Positions 1 through 6,332 of a DNA stretch of 11,335 nucleotides are shown in pieces. The notes below the pieces were generated by a model, which was not told the origin of the DNA, did not search any database, and worked only from the letters and a program-made list of their open reading frames with translations. The DNA lies in the NCBI GenBank assembly GCA_003501335.1, contig DNPQ01000020.1:1-11335 (forward strand). The letters are read 5' to 3'. Position numbers and translations under genes: made by a program. Within the stretch, counting starts at the first letter, position 1, and the number at the start of each line of letters is the position of its first letter. This DNA is from Bacillota bacterium. Lineage in GTDB: Bacteria; Bacillota; UBA4882; UBA8346.

Positions 1-70
1 AATTTTGCAGGCGGTCATAATGTAATGTGTATAAACGGCAATAAAAGATTATTAAAAAGTAGGTGATCAT

Positions 71-1000
71 ATGACTGTGATAACTAAGTACAACACTATT
101 AAATGGGTCATACATATATCAGCCCTGGCCCTGTCTTGGCGAATGGTATTCGATACGATGACTAAAATGTCATCCGTCCCATTCTGGCAATCTTTCTTTG
201 GGTTTGGTGCGGTATTTGTTGAGTTATTTGCTCAATTTGATTGGGGCTTGGCTCTGGCATATGCAAAAGCAAATTATTTTTGGAAAGCATTCTGGCTCAG
301 GACAATATATTTGATATACATAGTTATCTTTGCTTTTCTCTCCGCTGTTGGTACTTTTTCGGGTCAGGTCAATAAAAGTGAGCAGATATATAGTCAAGCC
401 GATTTCGATAAAAGTAGTCTTCAAGATAAAATCAGGCGGGATGAAAAACAGATTCAGAATAAAACCGATGAGCAGAAAATAGAGTTTGCCGACCATGGCC
501 GGGGGCCTAAATATAATCAACTCCAGAAAGAAATTGATAATCTTAAGGCCGAGCAAGCCGGATTTGAAACCGATTTAAAGAATGCTTCAATAATAACCAT
601 TAATAGCGAAAAAAACGTCTTTGATAGTATGCACGATATGATCCCAAAAGTACCGGCTAATGGATTTAAAATGGCTTTCTTTGCCGCTTTAATGCTGATG
701 GTTTATACAGCCCTACTTTTAACACCATGGAAGGTAGATCCGAAGATATTAAGTGGAGATGATGATCCCGAACCGTCAGGGGTGGCGGCAAAGTCGCAAT
801 CTAAAAAGCTTAAACCATTTGATGTTGTAATACCTTTGCGGGAGGTACTGTCAAAGGTGTCCAAGGTTACGCCGGATCTGCCGGAAATATCGGCGGTTAC
901 CTCAGGCATGACAATTGTACCCCGCTCAAAAATTGAAAGATTTGACTCTAAAGCTCACCGTGAAAAGGACGGGGAAATGGCCGAAGAGGGGAATTGTTGA
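71..1000 (+). CDS. Unrecognised membrane protein with long coiled-coil domain
   Basis: I do not recognise this 309-residue protein. The sequence shows hydrophobic stretches at about residues 12-29, 40-63 and 77-97. A polar, charged region rich in Lys/Glu/Gln/Asp follows at about 100-190; its heptad-like 115-170 part reads as a coiled coil. A fourth strong membrane segment lies at about 199-218, and the tail to 309 is polar. The only cysteine is the last residue. The likely topology is three or four membrane spans, with a coiled-coil loop on one side and the C-terminal tail on the other. The ATG is chosen because an AGGTGA ribosome binding site lies just upstream. A strong hairpin follows the stop, and the next gene is on the other strand, so it ends a transcription unit whose upstream part is outside the window. 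No catalytic motif is visible. The reading frame is confident; the function is unknown. Confidence 0.8.
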   Translation: MTVITKYNTIKWVIHISALALSWRMVFDTMTKMSSVPFWQSFFGFGAVFVELFAQFDWGLALAYAKANYFWKAFWLRTIYLIYIVIFAFLSAVGTFSGQVNKSEQIYSQADFDKSSLQDKIRRDEKQIQNKTDEQKIEFADHGRGPKYNQLQKEIDNLKAEQAGFETDLKNASIITINSEKNVFDSMHDMIPKVPANGFKMAFFAALMLMVYTALLLTPWKVDPKILSGDDDPEPSGVAAKSQSKKLKPFDVVIPLREVLSKVSKVTPDLPEISAVTSGMTIVPRSKIERFDSKAHREKDGEMAEEGNC

Positions 1001-1028
1001 CTATGTGATAAATAGGAGAGGATAAATC

Positions 1029-1064
1029 AACCCCGGTCAATGAATGACCGGGGTTGTCTTTTCA
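1029..1064. terminator. Probable bidirectional Rho-independent terminator
   Basis: An 11-bp perfect inverted repeat (1029-1039 with 1045-1055, GC-rich core CCCCGGTCA) closes a 5-nt loop. On the + strand a short U-rich tail (GTCTTTT) follows, so it should end the transcript of the 71-1000 gene. It lies between convergent stops at 1000 and 1127. On the minus strand the tail is only moderately U-rich (GATTTAT), so termination of the MCP transcript here is plausible but weaker. Confidence 0.85.
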
Positions 1065-1124
1065 AGCATTTAATCGGGTATTATCGAAATTATTTTTACC
1101 CTTGCTGCAAAAAGACCAAGTTAA

Positions 1125-2744
1125 TTAAAATCGATTATCTTTTTCGAGAGGAATCACATCTTCCGGTGTGACGACTTGAGTCTTTTTACCTGTTACCAAA
1201 GAATTGGATAAAGCATCCGCCTTTGATAGCTCAATAGCTGGGTTATTAGGCCCAACTTGCCCGGATAAGCGGCGTCGGGAATTGATATTTTCTACATCTA
1301 TCGTTAAAGTTTTGTCATTTCCATTTACTAATTCCGAAAGTGCCTTCACAATTCTACGCATACTATTGGCTTGAGCATTTAATTCCTCGGCTGAGGCAGC
1401 GCTTTCTTCGGCATTGGAGGCATTTTTCTGGGTAACCGTCTCCATTTGGCTCATAGCTTTATTGACCTGTTCGACGCCCTGCGCCTGTTCCTGACTGGCG
1501 GCGGCAATTTCTTCCATTAAGCTGCTGACCTTTTTGGCTCCGGCGGTAATTTCATTTAATGCCTGGTATACTTTTTGAGCGGTGTTGACTCCTTGATTTG
1601 AAAGTTCAATATTGGCCTCAATAATGGCAGAGGTATCTTTGGCTGCCTGTGCGCTACGCTGAGCTAAATTCCTTACTTCTTCCGCTACAACTGCAAAACC
1701 CATTCCGGTTTCTCCGGCGCGAGCCGCTTCAATAGCGGCATTTAAAGCGAGAATATTCGTTTGAAAAGCAATATCGTCAATAACTTTAATGATTTTCGAT
1801 ATTTGATCGCTGGATTTTTTGATTTCTTGAATAGAATCCATCATTTCCTGCATTTCTTTGCTGCCCCGGTTGGCGTGTTCATTGGCTTCTGTTGATAAAA
1901 GGGCTGCTTGTTTTGTGTTTATATTATTTTGTTGCAACATGGTTGAAGTTTCTTGGAGGGTCGATGATGTTTCCTCGATGGATGATGCTTGTTCGGCATT
2001 ACTCTCGGATAATTGTTGGGCTGAAGCCGATAGCTGAATGGAAGCAGCCGTAACTTGATGAGAACTTTCATTCAATCCGGCGACAATGATATTAACGGGC
2101 TTGGTAATGCTGCGGGTAATCAGAAAGGCGCCGCCAACGCCCATGAGAATACAAATGATTACTAATATTATGACTGACCCGACAGAATGCTCATACGTTT
2201 GAATCGCACTTTGATTGGCAGCCATATTTTCAGCTTCGACCAGCGCGACAAGTTTTCCCTGCGCATCCATTGTGAGCTGGGTCATAGGGTCGGCTTTGTT
2301 TGCCAATACTTGCGCCGCCTCCGATGTTTTATTGGCGGAAATTAATTTACTAACTTGATTATTAACGGGCAAGCTCATTTTACGTTTGGCAATAACATTT
2401 TCTAACGCCTTTTTCTCTTCATTAGTCAGACTAGATTTTTCCAAAAATGCAAGCGCCTTGACTGTCTGGGGCCGGGATTTTGCAATTTCGTCGTTAATCC
2501 GTTGCAAAGTTTCCGGATCGTTGTTATAAAGGATATTGCCGCGGGTATCTCTAGAGACGATCAATGTGACCATTCTTACAATATTCACCATTTTTGTTTT
2601 TTCAGCATTTTCCATGAGTATTTTCATTTTGGTATTGATGTGCGAAAGACTATACAGGGAAATGCATACAATCATTAAGACAATGGCCAACATTAATCCG
2701 TAACCGATAATGATCCGAGTGCCGAGTTTGGTTTTAATTTGCAT
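1125..2744 (-). CDS. Methyl-accepting chemotaxis protein (membrane chemoreceptor)
   Basis: This transmembrane chemoreceptor should control CheA/CheW and so flagellar motor switching. In the 539-residue product, TM1 is at about 9-33 and a mostly helical extracytoplasmic region at about 34-188 resembles the four-helix-bundle MCP sensor type. TM2 is at about 189-210, and a long coiled-coil signalling domain spans about 245-470. The highly conserved hairpin tip is clear (IAFQTNILALNAAIEAARAG near 325-344, then FAVVAEEVRNLAQRSA). After TM2 only the first HAMP-like helix (RSITKPVNIIVAGLNE) is seen before the coiled coil. A polar tail of about 65 residues follows the signalling domain and ends DNRF, so no xWxxF-type CheR-binding pentapeptide is present. 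The start is supported by AGGAG (2753-2757) 8 nt upstream. It is transcribed alone from a sigma-D promoter. The ligand cannot be inferred. Confidence 0.95.
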   Translation of the reverse strand: MQIKTKLGTRIIIGYGLMLAIVLMIVCISLYSLSHINTKMKILMENAEKTKMVNIVRMVTLIVSRDTRGNILYNNDPETLQRINDEIAKSRPQTVKALAFLEKSSLTNEEKKALENVIAKRKMSLPVNNQVSKLISANKTSEAAQVLANKADPMTQLTMDAQGKLVALVEAENMAANQSAIQTYEHSVGSVIILVIICILMGVGGAFLITRSITKPVNIIVAGLNESSHQVTAASIQLSASAQQLSESNAEQASSIEETSSTLQETSTMLQQNNINTKQAALLSTEANEHANRGSKEMQEMMDSIQEIKKSSDQISKIIKVIDDIAFQTNILALNAAIEAARAGETGMGFAVVAEEVRNLAQRSAQAAKDTSAIIEANIELSNQGVNTAQKVYQALNEITAGAKKVSSLMEEIAAASQEQAQGVEQVNKAMSQMETVTQKNASNAEESAASAEELNAQANSMRRIVKALSELVNGNDKTLTIDVENINSRRRLSGQVGPNNPAIELSKADALSNSLVTGKKTQVVTPEDVIPLEKDNRF

Positions 2745-2871
2745 GATGAAGTCTCCTGGTATAATTTTTTTGTTTTATTATTAATTTCATAAAAACCATT
2801 GTTTAAAACTATTAAATTTTTATAATATCAAGATTTGTTCTTTGTATTATTCTTTATCTCATTATTTTACA

Positions 2872-2898
2872 ATATCGGTTAAATCATAAAGAACTTTA
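2872..2898 (-). promoter_or_regulatory. Sigma-D (sigma-28) promoter of the MCP gene
   Basis: On the minus strand TAAA (2895-2898) is followed after exactly 15 nt by ACCGATAT (2872-2879). The known SigD/FliA consensus is TAAA-N15-GCCGATAT (or GCCGATAA), so only the first base of the -10 element differs. The predicted transcript starts near 2865 and has a leader of roughly 120 nt before the MCP ATG. SigD control is the rule for chemoreceptor genes, which supports the call and implies a flagellar regulon. Confidence 0.85.
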
Positions 2899-2923
2899 CA
2901 GAAAGAAATGAAAAACAAATATT

Positions 2924-2953
2924 TTAACATTTGTTTCGTAAAGTAAATATAAG
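2924..2953 (+). promoter_or_regulatory. Candidate sigma-A promoter for pcm
   Basis: TTAACA (2924-2929) and TATAAG (2948-2953) are separated by 18 bp, each matching the sigma-A consensus at 5 of 6 positions. It faces pcm, would leave a leader of about 85 nt, and lies just beyond the divergent sigma-D promoter. The region is AT-rich, so a chance match is possible. Confidence 0.4.
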
Positions 2954-3043
2954 ATGGGCCAACCGGGGTCATGCATATAACAGTTATAGTGGAATTTTTA
3001 ATTGGAATAATAGAATTTACAATAAAAAAGCTGGGGGATATTA

Positions 3044-3646
3044 ATGAATCAAGATAAACGGGAGAATGGCTCAATTTGGCATTTTTTTAATAAATTGGAT
3101 CGAAACCAATTTATTGGGAATCAGTATCAAGAATTGGCTCAGCATGATAGTCCATTACCCATTGGGTATGGACAAACTATTTCCCAGCCCAGTTTAGTGT
3201 GCCAGATGACGGATTTGCTGGATTTATCCAATAATTTAACGGTTTTAGAAATTGGCACAGGTTCCGGCTATCAAACCGCCTTTTTGGCAGAATTTGCAGC
3301 GAAAGTTTATACGGTGGAACGGATTGGTGAGTTATCCGAGGAGGCTCAGACCCGGCTGGGACAATTAGGATATTCAAATGTATATTTTAAAATTGGTGAT
3401 GGCAGTGAAGGTTGGCCGGAATTTGCACCTTATGATCGGATTATTGTGACAGCCGGCGCCGCAAAATTACCTGCCGCTTTAGTAGAACAGTTAAAACCGG
3501 AAGGAAAAATGCTGATACCGGTTGGCAAACAAAAGGTTCAAGAATTGTTTTTGATTCAGAAAGATTCATTGGGTAATGTCACCCAGGAAGTGGTGGAACG
3601 GGTTATTTTCGTGGAACTGAAAGGGGATTTTGGATGGTCTCGTTAA
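3044..3646 (+). CDS. pcm: Protein-L-isoaspartate O-methyltransferase
   Basis: This cytoplasmic repair enzyme transfers a methyl group from S-adenosylmethionine to L-isoaspartyl residues in damaged proteins. The 200-residue product is close to the usual bacterial length. Family motifs appear in order: PLPIGYGQTISQPSLV at about 37-52 (substrate and active-site region), the SAM-binding glycine motif VLEIGTGSGYQTAFLA at about 67-82, VYTVER at 88-93, GDGSEGW at 118-124, and DRIIVTAGAAKLP followed by LKPEGKMLIPVG at about 131-161. The end FVELKGDFGW matches the family terminus. The N-terminal about 35 residues are less typical than the core. The ATG is supported by GGGGGA about 5 nt upstream. It is followed by a 105-bp gap before the carboxypeptidase gene on the same strand. 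The enzyme suits a spore former, where proteins persist for a long time, but that link is inference. Confidence 0.96.
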   Translation: MNQDKRENGSIWHFFNKLDRNQFIGNQYQELAQHDSPLPIGYGQTISQPSLVCQMTDLLDLSNNLTVLEIGTGSGYQTAFLAEFAAKVYTVERIGELSEEAQTRLGQLGYSNVYFKIGDGSEGWPEFAPYDRIIVTAGAAKLPAALVEQLKPEGKMLIPVGKQKVQELFLIQKDSLGNVTQEVVERVIFVELKGDFGWSR

Positions 3647-3675
3647 TTTTATAGCAATTCCGTCGATTATCCGGT

Positions 3676-3700
3676 CTGATGGCAAACGTTACTGCATCAG
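3676..3700. repeat. Small inverted repeat between pcm and the carboxypeptidase gene
   Basis: CTGAT (3676-3680) pairs with ATCAG (3696-3700); after a one-base bulge GCA pairs with TGC, leaving an AACGTTAC loop. No U-run follows on either strand, so it is not a normal intrinsic terminator. It could be an operator or a weak processing or attenuation hairpin. Confidence 0.35.
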
Positions 3701-3704
3701 AATG

Positions 3705-3732
3705 GTATTAAATTTCACGCCGCTTCATAATC
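3705..3732 (+). promoter_or_regulatory. Weak candidate forespore-type promoter upstream of the carboxypeptidase gene
   Basis: GTATT (3705-3709) and CATAATC (3726-3732) are 16 bp apart. The -35 resembles the G(T/C)ATA element of sigma-F/sigma-G promoters and the -10 resembles the CATAnTA of sigma-G. The GG usually found in a sigma-F -10 is absent and the spacing is short for sigma-G. B. subtilis dacF is forespore-expressed, which is the reason for looking here. Treat it as a hint only. Confidence 0.2.
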
Positions 3733-3751
3733 ATTATTGGAGGGTGGCGTG

Positions 3752-4945
3752 ATGAAAGTAATTGTTATTTCTCGAAGATATTGGCCCGGAGTAATTTTGT
3801 GCATTGTTTTCCTGATGGTATCGGTGATTACAACGTATTATTCCAGTCGTCCGGTAAATACGCGTTTATATAAAGTCAGAGAAAGTTTTCCGCCTTTAAT
3901 TTATCTTCCCGGTTATGAACAGGGCCCGGTGATTCATGCCAGTGCCGGAGTTCTAATCGAATCGCGGAGCGGAGCCGTGCTTTTTGCAAAGAACCCCGAC
4001 TTGCGGAGAGCTCCTGCAAGCACCACAAAAATGATGACTGCTATCGTTGCATTAGAAAAAGGCGACCTGAATAAGGTCATTAAGGTATCCTCTTTAGCAT
4101 CCAGAACTCCCGGTTCTTCCCTTTGGTTACGGCAGGGTGACCGTTTGAGTTTAAAAGAGTTGTTGGAAGGAATGATGCTTCAATCCGGAAATGATGGGAG
4201 CATGGCCGTAGCCGAAGGTGTAGCTGGGAATGTCGAAAACTTTGTAAATTGGATGAATCTTAAAGCCAAAGAAATTGGAGCTTTGAATACCAATTTTCGA
4301 AATCCGCATGGTCTTCGGGCGCCTTCTCATTACACGACGGCCATCGATTTGGCATTAATTGCCCGTTATGGGTTGGCTCATCCCCATTTTTCCGAGTTAG
4401 TCAAACGAAAAACCGCTATTATGAAATGGGAGGATAAAGCCCAGTCCATCCAAGTAAAAAATACCAACCGGCTGCTCTGGTATTTGGAGGGCGCTGATGG
4501 GGTTAAAACCGGCACAACCAATGAGGCGGGATACTGTTTGGTCGCCTCCGCCACGCGGGGCGATTGTCAATTTATAGCTGTCGTGCTTAACTCGGGAGAT
4601 CGTTGGGGCGATTGTGCCAGATTGCTGGAGTATGGATTCAGAGAATTTATGGTGCAGAAGATCGCCGATCATCGAAAGGCCGTTGCCCGTTTGCCGGTTG
4701 TAAACGGTAAAATGTCTTGGGTCAATCTATATCCACGGAATGATCTGAATGCCGTCGTTAAGAAAAATCAAGCATTAATGATTGAACCCCAGGTAATTTT
4801 GTTTCAAAACCAGGCTACAGCACCCCTGCAAACGGGTAAAATTTGGGGAAGGATCGGTTATCGGTATTTGGATCAAGCTGTTGAAGGAGTCGACCTGATC
4901 AATCTGCATTCCGTACCCAAGAAACGGTCATGGTGGCGCTGGTGA
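3752..4945 (+). CDS. D-alanyl-D-alanine carboxypeptidase, DacF/PBP5 type (serine peptidase family S11)
   Basis: This penicillin-binding protein removes the terminal D-alanine from peptidoglycan pentapeptide stems outside the membrane. Numbered from the ATG at 3752 (397 aa), a hydrophobic signal or anchor segment lies at about 12-29. The three catalytic motifs are STTK at 90-93 (nucleophile Ser90, Lys93), SGN at 145-147 and KTG at 252-254. Typical S11 surroundings are present (RTPGSSLWLRQGD; NPHGL; TNEAGYCLVA). Residues from about 305 to 385 fit the beta-rich PBP5 C-terminal domain. The end is short, basic and Trp-rich (KKRSWWRW) and may touch the membrane. An in-frame TTG at 3737 is rejected because the Shine-Dalgarno GGAGGG (3739-3744) overlaps it and sits 7 nt before the ATG. 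The coding end overlaps the next gene. DacF or DacB is possible; I cannot decide. Confidence 0.93.
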   Translation: MKVIVISRRYWPGVILCIVFLMVSVITTYYSSRPVNTRLYKVRESFPPLIYLPGYEQGPVIHASAGVLIESRSGAVLFAKNPDLRRAPASTTKMMTAIVALEKGDLNKVIKVSSLASRTPGSSLWLRQGDRLSLKELLEGMMLQSGNDGSMAVAEGVAGNVENFVNWMNLKAKEIGALNTNFRNPHGLRAPSHYTTAIDLALIARYGLAHPHFSELVKRKTAIMKWEDKAQSIQVKNTNRLLWYLEGADGVKTGTTNEAGYCLVASATRGDCQFIAVVLNSGDRWGDCARLLEYGFREFMVQKIADHRKAVARLPVVNGKMSWVNLYPRNDLNAVVKKNQALMIEPQVILFQNQATAPLQTGKIWGRIGYRYLDQAVEGVDLINLHSVPKKRSWWRW

Positions 4946-6006
4946 AGAATTCCTCGATCCCAAACCAAAAGGGAATGTTGGAGGCGATCCCCGCCATTAC
5001 TGCAACTTTTATCGGGACAGTGGTTGGAGCCGGATTTGCCTCTGGCCAGGAAATACTGCGATTCTTTGGCATCTATGGAACTTATGGTTTTATAGGAATC
5101 ATCACAGCCGTTTTTTTAATGGGGCTTGCGGGAGTTAGGATATTTCAAGTCGGCCAACGGCAAAAGCCAACGTCCTATTATCAATTTTTACTCTATATTT
5201 TGGGAGAACATTGGACTCCCATTGTTGATTTTTTATTTTTAGTTTTTTTTATTATTTTAATAGGGGTTATGTTGGCCGGAAGTGGTGCTTTATTTGAATC
5301 CCTGGGAGCGAATTACTGGACGGGTGAAATCTTGACCAGCCTTTTACTGATTGGAGTTCTTTTTTGCGGTTTGACGGGTTTAATATCCGCTAATTTAATT
5401 GTAATTCCGTTGATGTTTGTTGGTTCTTTAAGTATATCGTTTTATGGTTTGTGGACCCAATCTGCAGTTCTCCATACTCATCCTTTTAATGTAGGGTGGT
5501 TTTTGGCTGCTCTGCAATTTTCGGCCTATAACATCGTTTTGGCGATGCCGGTATTATTGGCCCTAAGCCAAGAATATACCAATCTTAGCCATTTAAAATA
5601 TGGAAGTTGGCTGGGTAGTCTGGGCCTGGGACTCATGGCCGGTTTTATGCAATGGGCTTTATTATGTCATTTTTCACAACTGGGGAATAGTGATTTACCC
5701 ATGATCGAGCTTGCGCGAGGAGCCGGCAGGATACCCTATTGGGGTTATGCCGTTATTTTGTGGGGGGAAATGTTTACGACTTTACTAGCCAATACCTATG
5801 GGTTGGCAAAAAGGCTTATTTTACTATGCGGGTGGTCATACCGTATTTGGGTTGTCTTTCTTACGATAGTCGGATTATTCATTTCCCAAATTGGATTTAT
5901 CAATTTAATCGCCGGCTGTTATCCTTTATTTGGCTTTCTAAGCTTAATTATATTAGTATCTATTTTTTGGAAAACATCAAAGAAAGTAAAGATAGTTAAG
6001 AAATAG
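4930..6006 (+). CDS. YkvI-family 10-TM membrane protein (APC/LeuT-fold transporter-like)
   Basis: This integral membrane protein of up to 358 residues has about ten hydrophobic segments, at roughly 20-46, 52-73, 97-120, 132-151, 153-174, 190-212, 226-248, 267-292, 303-322 and 326-347. It ends in a basic tail. TM1 carries GTVVGAGFASGQEILRFF, the signature I associate with the B. subtilis YkvI family. The glycine break in TM1 is typical of the LeuT/APC fold. The substrate is unknown. The ATG at 4930 overlaps the carboxypeptidase gene by 16 nt but has no clear ribosome binding site. GTG at 4942 overlaps the upstream stop as GTGA with GGTGG 5 nt before it, and may be the true, coupled start (354 aa). 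The overlap suggests co-expression with the carboxypeptidase. I see no clear terminator after its stop. Confidence 0.88.
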   Translation: MVALVKNSSIPNQKGMLEAIPAITATFIGTVVGAGFASGQEILRFFGIYGTYGFIGIITAVFLMGLAGVRIFQVGQRQKPTSYYQFLLYILGEHWTPIVDFLFLVFFIILIGVMLAGSGALFESLGANYWTGEILTSLLLIGVLFCGLTGLISANLIVIPLMFVGSLSISFYGLWTQSAVLHTHPFNVGWFLAALQFSAYNIVLAMPVLLALSQEYTNLSHLKYGSWLGSLGLGLMAGFMQWALLCHFSQLGNSDLPMIELARGAGRIPYWGYAVILWGEMFTTLLANTYGLAKRLILLCGWSYRIWVVFLTIVGLFISQIGFINLIAGCYPLFGFLSLIILVSIFWKTSKKVKIVKK

Positions 6007-6176
6007 ACTAACATTTTAAGCGATACTTAGGTGCGGTTATGTCTGGATAAGGGTGAAATAGCTTATAGATAATTTGGGAGATAATTTTTGTAAAGTTTTT
6101 ATTTAACTAGATTAAGGAATTTTCTGACGTATTTTAAAGAAGAAATAAGGAAAATAATGGGTCTCAAATTAAAAAA

Positions 6177-6210
6177 ATCGACATAACCATTTTGGGTTAA
6201 GTGATATACT
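6177..6210 (+). promoter_or_regulatory. Spo0A-activated sigma-A promoter of spoIIE (21-bp spacer) with overlapping 0A box
   Basis: TCGACA (6178-6183, 5/6 to TTGACA) and TATACT (6205-6210, 5/6 to TATAAT) are separated by exactly 21 bp, not 17. The heptamer ATCGACA (6177-6183) read on the minus strand is TGTCGAT, 6/7 to the Spo0A box TGTCGAA, and it covers the -35. In B. subtilis, the spoIIE and spoIIG promoters are sigma-A promoters with 21-22-bp spacers, activated by Spo0A~P bound at or near the -35. Transcription should begin near 6217. A weaker 0A-like heptamer, TGACGTA, lies upstream at 6125-6131. Confidence 0.75.
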
Positions 6211-6242
6211 AAGCCCCGAGAACATCAAGAGGGAGCGATGGG

Positions 6243-6332
6243 GTGATGGATTGGTTGGACAAGCAATTGCCGGTAGTGAAAATAATACCCTTTCGAGCAG
6301 TCACCCACCCCGTGCCCAAGAAAGAATATTAA
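6243..6332 (+). other. Short overlapping frame at the spoIIE 5' end (possible displaced N-terminus)
   Basis: GTG (6243) or ATG (6246) opens a 28-29-codon frame that ends at TAA 6330-6332, inside spoIIE but one frame away. GGGAG at 6231-6235 is 7 nt before the GTG, better placed than for the spoIIE TTG at 6251. The peptide starts MDWLDKQLPVV and continues KIIPFRAVTHPVPKKEY. The (I/Y)P(F/Y)-basic pattern resembles N-termini I recall from clostridial SpoIIE proteins, but that memory is unverified. It may be the true SpoIIE N-terminus displaced by a one-base frameshift, a translated leader coupled to spoIIE, or chance. An additional out-of-frame ATG at 6238 gives only ATG GGG TGA. Confidence 0.35.

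Noticed and set aside
2862..3074. 70-codon minus-strand frame between the MCP gene and pcm
   Set aside because: It spans both promoters of the divergent intergenic region and the pcm start, and its composition is that of translated AT-rich non-coding DNA.
3737..3739. TTG as start of the carboxypeptidase gene
   Set aside because: This TTG overlaps the Shine-Dalgarno sequence of the ATG at 3752, so the five extra residues are not expected to be translated.
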